A stretch of DNA of 64,000 nt from Actinoplanes sichuanensis (GTDB lineage: Bacteria > Actinomycetota > Actinomycetes > Mycobacteriales > Micromonosporaceae): the NCBI RefSeq assembly GCF_033097365.1, contig NZ_AP028461.1, positions 186,001-250,000 of the forward strand, given 5' to 3'. Numbering within the stretch: the first letter of the stretch is position 1; each line of letters opens with the position of its first letter. Shown here one piece after another: positions 34,976-43,219 of this stretch. The position numbers and the translations under genes are program-made. The notes under the pieces were generated by a model. That model was not told where the DNA came from, searched no databases, and saw only the letters and a list, made by a program, of their open reading frames with translations.

Positions 34976-37228
34976 GTGGCCGGCCCGCACGAGCGACTGG
35001 TGTCCCAGCTCGCCCAGATCAAGGACGTGAGCGGTCTCAGCCTGCGCGCCCTGGCCACCAAGGCGGGCCTGAGCAGTTCGTCGCTGTCGCGTTACCTGAC
35101 CGGCCGGCTCGTCCCGCCGTGGGACGCCGTCGTCGCCCTCTGCCGGGCCGTCGGCCGTGACCCGCGGCCGCTGCGCCCGATCTGGGCCGAAGCGGACAAG
35201 ACCGGGGCCGCCCCGCCGCCGCGCCGCAACGACCTGCCGGCCGACCTGTTCGACTTCACCGGCCGGGAGAGCGAGGTCGCCCACGCCGAGGAGTTGCTGC
35301 GTACGGTCGGGGCGGCCGCCGTCGACGGGATGGCCGGGGTGGGCAAGACCAGCCTCGCCGTGCACGTCGCGCATCGGGTCGCCGGGGCCTATCCGGACGG
35401 CGGTCTCTACCTCGACCTGCACGGTTTCACCCCGGGTCACGAGCCGCTGGCGCCCGCGGTCGCGTTGGAACGGCTGCTCGGCGCCCTCGACGTCACCCAC
35501 CTGCCGCCCGCCGCCGACGACCGGGCCGCCCGGTGGCGATCCGAACTGTCCCGCCGTCGCGTGCTCGTCGTCCTCGACAACGCGGCGGACGCCGACCAGG
35601 TGCGGCAGTTGCTGCCCGGCGCCGGTCGCTCCGCGGTCCTGCTGACCAGCCGAAACCGCCTGATCAGCCTGGACGCGGTCCCGCCGGTGTCGCTCGCGCC
35701 GCTGTCCGATGCCGACGCGGCCCGCCTGTTCGCCCGAGCCGCCGGGATCTCCGCCGGGATCGCCGCTGGAGTCGCCGCCGGATCCGATTCCGCTGCCGGG
35801 ATTGCCGCCGGATCCGTTTCCGCCGCTGGGATCGGCGCCGGATCCGATTCCGTCGCCGGGATCGGTGTCGGGTCCGATTCCGCTGCCGGATCCAGCGGTG
35901 ACGACGGGGTGCGGCAGGTCCTCGCGCAGTGCGGTGGGCTGCCGCTCGCGCTGCGGATGGCCGGGGCGCGGCTGCGGCATCGTCCCGGCTGGACGGTCGC
36001 GGTGCTCGCCGAGCGGCTGCGGGACGGAGCCAACCGGTTCGACGCGGCGTTCGGGATGTCGCTGCGGCAGCTCGACGATTCCCAGCGGCGGGTGTTCCGG
36101 CTGCTCGGAGTGCTGCCGGGCGGTGACTTCGGCACCCCGGCGGCGGCCGCTCTGACCGGGCTGCCGGGTGGGCGATGCGCGGAGATCGTCGACGAGCTGG
36201 TCGACGCGCACCTGGTGCAGGAGACGTCGCCGGGGCGGTACCGGATGCACGATCTGATCCGGCAGTACGCCGCCGACCTGGCCGCCGAGGACGAACCGGA
36301 GGCGGAGGCCGCGCTGCGGCGGGTGCTGCGGCACAGTCTCGTCGCGGCGGGGGAGGCGTCGCCGGAGTGGTTCGATCGGGAATACGCCAATCTGGTCGCG
36401 GCCTTCGACGTCGCGGTGCGCCTCGGGGACGACGAGGTGGTGGCCGATCTTCCGCCGGCCATGCGGGTCTGGTTCTTCCGGCATCGGGGTACCGCGGATC
36501 ACGTACGCCTGCTGGCGAAGGCCGCCGACGCCGCCGGGCGTCTCGGCCGGGACCGGCAGCGGGCGTCGCTGCTCGCCGACCTGGGCTTCGCCCACGCCGC
36601 CGCCGGCCGCCTGACCGACGCGCTCGCCGCATACGACGCGGCCGGCGCGCTCACCGCCCCGGAAGACGGTGACGTGGAGCCTGCCGCGGCGCTCGCGTTG
36701 CGGACCGGGTTCGTGCTCCGGGATCTGGGCAGGTTCGCCGAGGCGGGGGAGCGGTTCCGGCGGGCGCGGGAACAGTTCGCGCGGACCGGCAACCGGGCCG
36801 GGGAGTCGCAGGCGCTCGCCTTCGACGGGTGGGTGACCCTGCAGCGCGGCGACCGCGACGGAGCCGCCGATCTCGCGCGGGCGGCCCTCGACCTCGCTGA
36901 AGGCCCGGCGCGGATCACCGGACTGATCACTCTCGGACGTGCGACAACCTCTCCGGCCATCTTGGCGGAGGCGCTGCGGCTCGCCGAGGAGAACCGGCTG
37001 CCCCATCAGCAGGCCTGGTGCCACAACCAGATCGGCGTCGCGTCACGGGAGTCCGGCGACTTCCCGGCCGCCCTTGATCATCACCGGCGGGCGCTGGCGT
37101 TGCTGGAGACGCTCGCCGAGGCGCAACTGGAGATCGAGTGCCGCCGCGACCACGACGAGACGGCCCGGCTGGCGGCGGAGGCGTCCCGGACCGCGGCGAA
37201 GATCGGGGAGAGTGGCCTGGAAGGGTGA
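34976..37228 (+). CDS. XRE - NB-ARC - TPR STAND regulator
   Basis: A 750-residue signal-transduction ATPase. Residues ~18-60 are an XRE-type helix-turn-helix (LSLRALATKAGLSSSSLSRYLTG). An NB-ARC ATPase follows, with P-loop VDGMAGVGKTSLAVH (near 115-128), Walker B RRVLVVLDNAADADQV, and LLTSRNRL and GLPLALRMAGARL further on. A winged-helix segment contains YRMHDLIRQYAADLA, and the C-terminal third is TPR-like. It resembles AfsR-type proteins without the SARP domain. GTG 34976 is favoured by its -10 spacing; an in-frame ATG lies at 34928. Unusually, residues ~255-307 are a Gly/Ser/Ala repeat encoded by a minisatellite (see 35736-35895). Targets are unknown. Confidence 0.85.
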   Translation: MAGPHERLVSQLAQIKDVSGLSLRALATKAGLSSSSLSRYLTGRLVPPWDAVVALCRAVGRDPRPLRPIWAEADKTGAAPPPRRNDLPADLFDFTGRESEVAHAEELLRTVGAAAVDGMAGVGKTSLAVHVAHRVAGAYPDGGLYLDLHGFTPGHEPLAPAVALERLLGALDVTHLPPAADDRAARWRSELSRRRVLVVLDNAADADQVRQLLPGAGRSAVLLTSRNRLISLDAVPPVSLAPLSDADAARLFARAAGISAGIAAGVAAGSDSAAGIAAGSVSAAGIGAGSDSVAGIGVGSDSAAGSSGDDGVRQVLAQCGGLPLALRMAGARLRHRPGWTVAVLAERLRDGANRFDAAFGMSLRQLDDSQRRVFRLLGVLPGGDFGTPAAAALTGLPGGRCAEIVDELVDAHLVQETSPGRYRMHDLIRQYAADLAAEDEPEAEAALRRVLRHSLVAAGEASPEWFDREYANLVAAFDVAVRLGDDEVVADLPPAMRVWFFRHRGTADHVRLLAKAADAAGRLGRDRQRASLLADLGFAHAAAGRLTDALAAYDAAGALTAPEDGDVEPAAALALRTGFVLRDLGRFAEAGERFRRAREQFARTGNRAGESQALAFDGWVTLQRGDRDGAADLARAALDLAEGPARITGLITLGRATTSPAILAEALRLAEENRLPHQQAWCHNQIGVASRESGDFPAALDHHRRALALLETLAEAQLEIECRRDHDETARLAAEASRTAAKIGESGLEG
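35736..35895 (+). repeat. In-frame 30-bp minisatellite inside the NB-ARC gene
   Basis: Four degenerate 30-bp units begin at 35781, 35811, 35841 and 35871 (the last one incomplete). They are built around GATCCGATTCC and encode a 10-residue repeat of the form A-A-G-S-D-S-A-A-G-I. Further degenerate half-units extend left to about 35736. The reading frame is kept. The array lies between the ARC-region LSDADAARLFARAAG and DDGVRQVLAQCGGLPLAL. Confidence 0.85.
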
Positions 37229-37251
37229 GGTACCGGACGGTCGCGGTCCGT

Positions 37252-37257
37252 TACCTT
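37252..37257 (+). promoter_or_regulatory. Candidate -10 of the lipoprotein gene (leaderless)
   Basis: TACCTT ends 6 nt before ATG 37264, and there is no Shine-Dalgarno sequence. This predicts transcription starting at the ATG itself. Confidence 0.45.
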
Positions 37258-37263
37258 ACCGGC

Positions 37264-37791
37264 ATGCGCCGGCACCTCGCCCTCGTCCCGTTCCTTCTCC
37301 TGCTGACCGCCTGCACCGGCCAGGGTGACAAGGCCACCACCACGCCCACCGGGCCGGCCGCACCCGCCACGGCACCGCCGAGCACACTGGCCGAACCCAC
37401 CACCGCCTCGACCCCGGCCGCGACCGCGACGACCGCCGCGCCGAGTCCGACCGTTTCCGGTCCGCAGTACGCGTTCATCAAGGAGATCAAACCGGCCACC
37501 CGGGAGTTGACCTACGACCTGGTCGACTATTTCGTCGGCAAGGCGGCGGTGCAGGCGTGCGCCGACGACGGCGAGAAACCGGGCGAGAACGACTGGTGCG
37601 TCGGCTACTACATCCGCAACAAGAACACGAAGCTGCGGACCGCGGAATTCGCCCCGGGTGCCGAGATCAAGGTGGTCGACCTGGGCGAACTGAAGAAGGC
37701 CGAACTCGGTCGACTGGAGGGCGGGATGCTGCTCCGCTTCGAGATCGAGGGCGGTCGGATCACCGAGGCGGAGCAGATCTACCTGCCCTGA
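37264..37791 (+). CDS. Hypothetical lipoprotein
   Basis: A 175-residue exported lipoprotein. The signal RHLALVPFLLLLTAC ends in a lipobox with Cys about residue 17. A Thr/Pro/Ala-rich linker (~22-65) precedes a small folded domain containing YAFIKEIKPATRELTYDLVDYFVGKAA, two cysteines that could pair (ACADD, WCVGYYIRN) and GYYIRNKNTKLRT. No family name comes to mind, although similar small extracytoplasmic domains are common in actinobacteria. It lies 35 bp after the STAND regulator gene but has its own promoter-like -10. Confidence 0.75.
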   Translation: MRRHLALVPFLLLLTACTGQGDKATTTPTGPAAPATAPPSTLAEPTTASTPAATATTAAPSPTVSGPQYAFIKEIKPATRELTYDLVDYFVGKAAVQACADDGEKPGENDWCVGYYIRNKNTKLRTAEFAPGAEIKVVDLGELKKAELGRLEGGMLLRFEIEGGRITEAEQIYLP

Positions 37792-37804
37792 GACATCGAC
37801 AAAC

Positions 37805-37833
37805 TTGACAGCCTTAAGGAAGGTGCGGACACT
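37805..37833 (+). promoter_or_regulatory. Promoter of the beta-helix gene, with flanking inverted repeats
   Basis: TTGACA (37805-37810) is 17 bp from GACACT (37828-37833), a good -35 with an acceptable -10. Downstream lie the imperfect palindrome CTGGGATCCCCAG (near 37834) and a TCACAT/ATGTGA inverted repeat (37855-37860 with 37867-37872), either of which could be an operator in the leader. Confidence 0.55.
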
Positions 37834-37886
37834 CCTGGGATCCCCAGTTAGCGCTCACATGCCCCGATGTGAACGAAGGAATCCCC

Positions 37887-39029
37887 ATGAGAACCCGTTC
37901 CCTGAAGATCGCGTTCGTCGCGTTCCTCACCGTGGCCGGCACCGCTATCGGCCTCCCCCGAGCGTCGGCCGCGGCCTGCGGCGACGGCACCTTCCAGTCC
38001 CAGGTCACGGTCAGCGGCAGCACCTGGACCGCCCGCAACGCCGCGGGCTCGGCCGTCTACACCGGCACCGATTTCCGGGCCGCCGTCCAGGCCGGCATCG
38101 GCAGTCTGACCGCCGGGCGTACCTCGATCCAGCGGGTCGTCGTCCGCGGCAACGGCACCATGGCGGCCGGCAGCCGCATCTCGCTGGCCAGCTACACGTC
38201 ACTGTCGGTGTGCGGCACGATCAACGTGACCGGCTCCGGCAGCGGCGACTACGCACCGATCTACGCCCGCGGTGTCAGCAACATCGAGGTCCCGTACCTC
38301 AACGTGACGGGCGCGCCGATCTACGGCATCTTCATGCGCAACGTGACGAACGTGTGGCTCGGCCAGATCGACATGCGCCTCAGCGCCGGTCTCGGCGTAC
38401 GCATCGACAACCGTGGCGACACCAGCCAGTGGACCCGCAACGTCCGGGTCGACAACGTCTACGTGCAGGGCGCGAGTTCCCACGCGATGGAGACCTACGG
38501 CGTCGACGGCATCACCATCGGCACCGTCACCGCCCGTAGCGTCGGCGAATCCGGTCTGCTGCTCAACCAGACGATCAACGCGACCGTCGGCACCGTCGAC
38601 GCCGACAACGCGGGTGCCGGCACCGGTTACGCGGCGTTCCGGATGGCCAACCGCAACGGCCGGGTCGGCAGTTCCTACCCCAACAACATCAAGGTCGGCA
38701 CGGTCAAGGCGCGCGGCGGCGGCCGTGGCATCTTCTGCGTCTCGGAGAGCGGCGGCGCGACCATCGACCGCGTCGACATCGCCAACACCGGCAACAATTC
38801 GATCCTGGTCGAGAACTGCTACAACGTCATCGTCGCCGGTGTCTCCGGCACGGTCAGCGGCGGCGGCGAGATTCGCATCGCGGCGCGCACCGAATTCGCG
38901 CCCTCGTCCGGCATCCGCTTCCAGAACCTGACGGTCAGCAATACCAACATCCGCTGGAACCCCTGCACCGGCAGCAACAACACCATCAGCAACGTCACCC
39001 GGACTAATTCCACCCTCACCTGGTGCTGA
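37887..39029 (+). CDS. Secreted right-handed parallel beta-helix protein
   Basis: A 380-residue exported protein. A Sec signal peptide (1-28, ending ASAAA) is followed by a repetitive beta-rich domain in which coils recur about every 22-25 residues (SNIEVPYLNVTGAPIYGIFM, NVRVDNVYVQGASSHAMETY, ATIDRVDIANTGNNSILVEN). This is the pattern of pectate-lyase-like beta-helix proteins (PbH1 repeats). It is probably a polysaccharide lyase or hydrolase for pectin-type polymers, but I see no definite catalytic site. ATG 37887 follows GAAGGA. The gene has its own promoter. Four or more Cys residues may form disulphides. Confidence 0.75.
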   Translation: MRTRSLKIAFVAFLTVAGTAIGLPRASAAACGDGTFQSQVTVSGSTWTARNAAGSAVYTGTDFRAAVQAGIGSLTAGRTSIQRVVVRGNGTMAAGSRISLASYTSLSVCGTINVTGSGSGDYAPIYARGVSNIEVPYLNVTGAPIYGIFMRNVTNVWLGQIDMRLSAGLGVRIDNRGDTSQWTRNVRVDNVYVQGASSHAMETYGVDGITIGTVTARSVGESGLLLNQTINATVGTVDADNAGAGTGYAAFRMANRNGRVGSSYPNNIKVGTVKARGGGRGIFCVSESGGATIDRVDIANTGNNSILVENCYNVIVAGVSGTVSGGGEIRIAARTEFAPSSGIRFQNLTVSNTNIRWNPCTGSNNTISNVTRTNSTLTWC

Positions 39030-39137
39030 CGAACATTCATTCGGTACGGCCAGAAGAAGCACCGTGAGCCACACCGCGACGCGGGCGATCCACCAGATCG
39101 AAACGCGACCGCCGGGCTGATGCGGTGGGAAACGACA

Positions 39138-39166
39138 CGGGCGCCCTCGATCGACGGGGGCGCCCG
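39138..39166 (+). terminator. Terminator hairpin downstream of the beta-helix gene
   Basis: A 9-bp stem CGGGCGCCC / GGGCGCCCG with an 11-nt loop, about 110 bp after the beta-helix stop. The rest of 39030-39309 shows no gene. From about 39180 the sequence becomes AT-richer and probably holds the promoter for the next operon. Confidence 0.55.
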
Positions 39167-39309
39167 ATCGTTCGCCGAGTGTCAATGGACTTACCGGCGA
39201 GCGTATGAATCGGATAGCGGACATCCGATGAATGATGGCGATTCCATCGAATCCGGTAATGATGCAGAGCGAAGCACGCGCATCAGATGATCATTCGGAG
39301 ATCGCATTC

Positions 39310-39390
39310 ATGGCCGCTCACCTCAGCACCGCCCACGGCGCGGCGAACCCCACCGGGGCCGAGCACCTGATCACGATCGGCCCCGGATGA
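39310..39390 (+). CDS. 26-codon ORF coupled to the AAA ATPase gene
   Basis: A short frame starting at ATG 39310 and ending at TGA 39390, which overlaps the ATPase start ATG 39387 as ATGA. CGGAG lies 9 nt before its ATG, whereas the ATPase start has no ribosome site of its own. The predicted peptide begins MAAHLSTAHGAANPTGAEHL and has no recognisable domain. It may be a real small protein or simply a coupling leader that loads ribosomes for the ATPase gene. Confidence 0.45.
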   Translation: MAAHLSTAHGAANPTGAEHLITIGPG

Positions 39391-41246
39391 TCGAGCCCGA
39401 CCAGCGCCTGGTGCTGACCGACCTACGCCGGCTGGACCGGGCGGCCACCGACGACGTGTGGACCGACCTGGAGACGCACCTCGACGACCTGAACGAGGCG
39501 GCCGCGGCGGCGGTGCTGCAGGCGTTCGAGGAGGCCGAGGCCCGCCGCACCGGAAGCCCACCGGGTGTGGTCGTCGAAGGCGGCCCCGGTTCCGGGCGCA
39601 CCCACCTGCTGCGTTGGGCCCGGGAGCGGGTGCAACAGCGCGAGGGCTACTTCTTCGCGATGGGCCTCACCGACGGCCACGCGTTCTGGGCCGCGGTCGT
39701 GCACACCCTGCTGCGCGGGCTGCGGCGCTCCGGCCACTATCGGCACAGCCAACTCGCGATGTTCCTGGAGCGGCTCAGCGAACGCGCCGAGATCCCCAGC
39801 ACGCTGCGCCGGCAGATCCGCGGGCAGGCACCGCTCACCCCGGCCGCCCTCGACGCGTTCGTGACCGGCGTCCGGACCGCCGACCCGGAGGCCGGCCGGG
39901 ACTGCCGTTTCACCCTGCGTGCCCTGGTCCTGCTGGCCGCCACCGACCCCGACGTCGCCGACCTGGGCGAGTCCTGGCTGCTGTCGCTGGCCGAGCCGGC
40001 CCCCGCCGACGCCGAGCGGTGGGGCCTGCCCCGGGTCGGCAAATCCGAACAGGACGTGGCCGTCGAGATCTCCCGCCTGCTGGCCCTGACCGGCCCGAGC
40101 CTGCTGGCCGTCCACCGAATCGACGTGATCCTGGCCCAGAGCGCCCCGGCCCACACCGTCGCCGCTACCTCGCCCGCTGCCGACTCGGCACCGGGCGGCT
40201 CCGAGCACATTGCCGCCGGCCTCGGGCAGAGCGGCTCCGGCCGTACCGCCGCGATGGTGGTCGATCTTTCCCGGGGATTGTCGGACCTGCGGGAGAAGCT
40301 GTTCCGGACGGTGACCGTGGTCGCCTGCCGCCCGGCTTCCTGGCGGCTGATCCGCGACGGCGCTCCCGGTGATCATTTTCGGCCGGAGATTCGTCTGGAG
40401 CCGCTGCCGTCGAGGGCGGTCGCGGAGCGGCTGATCGCGGCCCGGTTCACGCCGTTCTTCGAGGCGGCCGAGTTCAAACCGCCGTATCCCACCTGGCCGA
40501 TCCGGCCGGAGGCCTTCGACGGGACACCCGGCCACACGCCGCGGCAGTTGATCGACCACGCGGGCCGGCACATCCGCCGCTGCCTGGCCCGCAACGAGAT
40601 CCTCTCGCCGGCGGATCTCGGCGCGCACCGGGACCGTGAGGCGCCGCCGGTCGACGTGGAACGCCTCGCTCGCCTCGGTGAACGTCTCACCCGGCTCGCC
40701 GCCGAGGCCGACGTGACGGCGGCGCTCGATCCGGCGACCGAGGACGCCGTGATGCCGAGACTGCTGGCGGCGGGACTGCGGGCGTGGGTGATCGAGCGGG
40801 GCGGTGGCCGGTTCACCGTGCCGCCCGTCGAACCCGGTCATCCGGCGGCGCACGCGTGGCTGTGCGAGAGCCTGGACCCGGCGACCGGGGACGAGGCCCA
40901 CTGGTATCTCCGCGGTCTCGCGCACCCCGGCGCGCGGGCGGTCCAGGCGCGGTTGGCGCGGCTGCGTTCGGTCGCCGCCCTCGACCCGGCGGTGCGGAGG
41001 CGACGGGTCATCGTGCTGCGCGACGATGAGTGGCCGGGTGGCCCGGTCGGCGACCGGGTTCGGCGCGAGTTCCTCGACCTCGGCGGCACGATCACCGCGG
41101 TCGGCCTGGATGACCTGCGTGTCTTCGCCGCCCTGGCGGTCCTGCTCGACGAGGACGACCCCGTCCTGCCGGAGTTCCTTCGCGCGCAACGCCCGGCCGC
41201 GGGCACCGCGCTGCTCGGCACGCTCCTCGGCGACACGGCGCGGTGA
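39387..41246 (+). CDS. AAA/STAND-like ATP-binding protein of unknown function
   Basis: A 619-residue P-loop ATPase. Walker A is GGPGSGRTHLLRW (near residues 64-76), followed by YFFAMGLTDGHAFWAAVVHTLLRGL. A conserved WGLPRVGKSEQDVAVEISRLLALTGPSLLAVHRIDVILAQS carries the probable Walker B, with Asp in HRIDVI. The part after residue ~400 is helical, and a wHTH-like segment is possible near 430-480. I recognise the same architecture in many actinobacterial 'ATP-binding proteins' without known function; some large ATPases of this kind act in DNA-related or conflict systems, but nothing here proves it. It appears to be translated by coupling from a 26-codon ORF. No helicase or nuclease partner lies next to it. 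Confidence 0.72.
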   Translation: MIEPDQRLVLTDLRRLDRAATDDVWTDLETHLDDLNEAAAAAVLQAFEEAEARRTGSPPGVVVEGGPGSGRTHLLRWARERVQQREGYFFAMGLTDGHAFWAAVVHTLLRGLRRSGHYRHSQLAMFLERLSERAEIPSTLRRQIRGQAPLTPAALDAFVTGVRTADPEAGRDCRFTLRALVLLAATDPDVADLGESWLLSLAEPAPADAERWGLPRVGKSEQDVAVEISRLLALTGPSLLAVHRIDVILAQSAPAHTVAATSPAADSAPGGSEHIAAGLGQSGSGRTAAMVVDLSRGLSDLREKLFRTVTVVACRPASWRLIRDGAPGDHFRPEIRLEPLPSRAVAERLIAARFTPFFEAAEFKPPYPTWPIRPEAFDGTPGHTPRQLIDHAGRHIRRCLARNEILSPADLGAHRDREAPPVDVERLARLGERLTRLAAEADVTAALDPATEDAVMPRLLAAGLRAWVIERGGGRFTVPPVEPGHPAAHAWLCESLDPATGDEAHWYLRGLAHPGARAVQARLARLRSVAALDPAVRRRRVIVLRDDEWPGGPVGDRVRREFLDLGGTITAVGLDDLRVFAALAVLLDEDDPVLPEFLRAQRPAAGTALLGTLLGDTAR

Positions 41247-41280
41247 GGCGCCGGCCTGTCGAGGGGTCATCGGCGGGGTG

Positions 41281-41340
41281 CTTGACCGCAGTCCTCCACG
41301 AGGCGCGGTGCTTGACCCCAGTCCGCCACGACGCGCGGTG
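41281..41340. repeat. Two tandem 30-bp intergenic repeats containing TTGACC
   Basis: 41281-41310 and 41311-41340 are identical at 27 of 30 positions. Each unit begins CTTGACC and ends GCGCGGTG. They lie between the ATPase stop and the promoter of the alkaline phosphatase gene, so each could present a -35-like TTGACC or a protein-binding site. Confidence 0.8.
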
Positions 41341-41383
41341 CGGTCGGGCCCTCAGTGCCGGGACGGCGCGTACCGTACTTATC

Positions 41384-42598
41384 GTGCGCAAACTGGCCGT
41401 ACCGCTGATCGTTTGTCTGCTGGCCCTCGGCGGTCTGTATCTGCTGAAGAGGACGCCGGCCGACGCCTACGTCGCGTTCCGGGCGGACGCCCCGGCCGTC
41501 CGCAATGTCATCTTCATCAACGGCGACGGTATGGCGGCCGCCCACCGCGAGGCCGGTCGCCTGTTTCTCGCCGGACCCGGTGGCGCCCTCACCATGGATC
41601 GGTTCCCCTATTCGGGGCAGCTCAGCACCAGCCCGGCCGACCCGGCGTCGATCGTCACCGACTCGGCCGCCGGGGCCAGCGCCTGGGCCATCGGGCGGCG
41701 GACCTACAACGGCGCGATCAGCGTCGACACCGGCGGTCGAGCGGTGCCCACTCTCGGCACGCTGGCCAAGCGGGCCGGCAAGGCGACCGGCCTGGTCACC
41801 ACCGCACAGGTCACCGACGCGAGTCCGGCCGCGTTCTTCGCCAACGCCGTCGACCGGAAGGCGCAGGACGACATCGCCCGCCAGTTCCTCGACGTGTCCA
41901 AACCCGATGTGATCCTCGGCGGTGGTGAGGACTGGTGGCTGCCGAAGGGCAAGGTCGGCGCCCATCCGGACCGGCCGGCCGTCGATCCCACCGAGTTCAG
42001 CGTCGGCACCAAGGGCGATCTGATCGCCAAGGCCCGGAAGAACGGCTACCAGTACGTCTCCACCGCCGCCCAGCTGGCCGCGGCCGGCCCCGGCCCACTG
42101 CTCGGCCTGTTCGCCAACGAGGAGATGTTCCAGCAGGACGGCGACGTCTACGCCCCGCCGGTCGACCTGGCCACCATGACCCAGAAGGCACTGGGCGCGC
42201 TGTCCACCGACCCCGACGGGTTCTTCCTGTTCGTCGAGGAGGAGGCGGTCGACGAGTTCGCGCACGCCAACAACGCCCGCCGCGTGCTCCAGGCGATGGG
42301 ACAGCTGGACCGGACGGTCTCGGTCGCGCAGTCCTTCGCCGCCGCCCACCCGGACACCCTGGTCGTCGTCACCGGCGACCACGAGACCGGCGGACTGGCG
42401 CTGGTGGACGGGGCCGGGGTGAGCCCCTCGTTCCCGGTCAAGGGTACGAAACTCAGCTTCGCGATGAAGTGGACCACCAAGGGCCACACCGCACAGGACG
42501 TGCCGGTCTCCGCCTACGGCCCGCTCGCCGAGAAGTTCACCGGCAAGCATCCGAACACGTACGTCCACGAGGTCCTCGCCCCGATCCTGACCCGCTGA
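41384..42598 (+). CDS. Membrane-anchored alkaline phosphatase
   Basis: A 404-residue protein of the alkaline phosphatase superfamily. The N-terminus (VPLIVCLLALGGLYLL, ~5-20) is an uncleaved anchor or signal. NVIFINGDGM supplies the first metal site, SIVTDSAAGASAWAIG holds the nucleophilic Ser in the D-S-A motif, and VDEFAHANN plus VVVTGDHETGGLAL give the other metal ligands (Asp/His and DHE-x-GG). It hydrolyses phosphomonoesters outside the cell. I choose GTG 41384, since TACCGT (41371-41376) ends 7 nt upstream as a leaderless -10 and the longer open frame runs into the 30-bp repeats. No Pho box was recognised. Confidence 0.87.
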   Translation: MRKLAVPLIVCLLALGGLYLLKRTPADAYVAFRADAPAVRNVIFINGDGMAAAHREAGRLFLAGPGGALTMDRFPYSGQLSTSPADPASIVTDSAAGASAWAIGRRTYNGAISVDTGGRAVPTLGTLAKRAGKATGLVTTAQVTDASPAAFFANAVDRKAQDDIARQFLDVSKPDVILGGGEDWWLPKGKVGAHPDRPAVDPTEFSVGTKGDLIAKARKNGYQYVSTAAQLAAAGPGPLLGLFANEEMFQQDGDVYAPPVDLATMTQKALGALSTDPDGFFLFVEEEAVDEFAHANNARRVLQAMGQLDRTVSVAQSFAAAHPDTLVVVTGDHETGGLALVDGAGVSPSFPVKGTKLSFAMKWTTKGHTAQDVPVSAYGPLAEKFTGKHPNTYVHEVLAPILTR

Positions 42599-42659
42599 AC
42601 CGGGCCGTCCCGCCCGGGGTACACCGCGATGCCGGAACCCCACGAGAAGGGACACGTCG

Positions 42660-42998
42660 ATGGAACAGGCGGAGGCCGTACCCCTATGGCAGGAGATCGC
42701 GCTGCGCGTCTCGCAGGCCCTGCTCGGCGTCTATCTGCTGGGTGCGGTCGCCCTGGCCGTCGCCGTGGCGACCGGCCGGGCGACCCTCTCGCCGACCAAC
42801 GGCGCCTATCTGATCATCCCGGCCATCGCGTTCGGTCAGGCCGTCTGGAACACCACCCGGGCCCGCCGCGCCGATGACACCGTTCGGCGGGACAAGCTGG
42901 CCCGCATCGGCGGTATCCAGGTCGCGATCGGTGTCGTCATCGCGGGCCAGTTGGCCTGCCAGTGGATCGTCGCCCCGCAGAGCTTCACCGACTGGTGA
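42660..42998 (+). CDS. Small integral membrane protein
   Basis: A 112-residue protein with three predicted membrane helices: about 14-38 (ALLGVYLLGAVALAVAVATG), 48-62 (AYLIIPAIAFGQAVW) and 82-98 (GGIQVAIGVVIAGQLAC). A basic loop (TTRARRADDTVRRDKLARI) lies between the last two. Start ATG 42660 follows GAGAAGGG. No family is recognised. It is 61 bp after the phosphatase gene and may be co-transcribed with it. Confidence 0.7.
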   Translation: MEQAEAVPLWQEIALRVSQALLGVYLLGAVALAVAVATGRATLSPTNGAYLIIPAIAFGQAVWNTTRARRADDTVRRDKLARIGGIQVAIGVVIAGQLACQWIVAPQSFTDW

Positions 42999-43044
42999 TC
43001 GGGGCCGCAGGCGTGGAACGCTGCGGACCGGGAATCCGGGAGCC

Positions 43045-43206
43045 ATGACGTCCGACAGCAGCGACACCGCCCCGCGACCGCCGTTGAACGCCGAGCGGCC
43101 CGACCCGCCCGGCCCGCAGGTCGAGGCCCCCGACATCGAGGTGCCCGCCGACGACCAGGTCGAACCGGACAGCGCGGGCTCCGACGAGGACGAGGCACCG
43201 GACTGA
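43045..43206 (+). CDS. Small acidic hypothetical protein
   Basis: A 53-residue, highly acidic, Pro-rich, probably disordered protein (ends SAGSDEDEAPD). GGGAG lies 3-4 nt before ATG 43045, closer than ideal. The open frame extends further upstream without a ribosome site. No domain is seen; it could be spurious. Confidence 0.4.
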   Translation: MTSDSSDTAPRPPLNAERPDPPGPQVEAPDIEVPADDQVEPDSAGSDEDEAPD

Positions 43207-43219
43207 GATCGGTTGCCGG

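Noticed and set aside
39228..39290. 20-codon ORF starting ATGAATGATGGC upstream of the AAA ATPase operon
   Set aside because: No ribosome site and no conservation evidence; the region is more likely promoter DNA.
39423..41270. Long antisense frame opposite the AAA ATPase
   Set aside because: Same high-GC mirror effect; the composition is Arg/Gly/Gln-rich with no domain.
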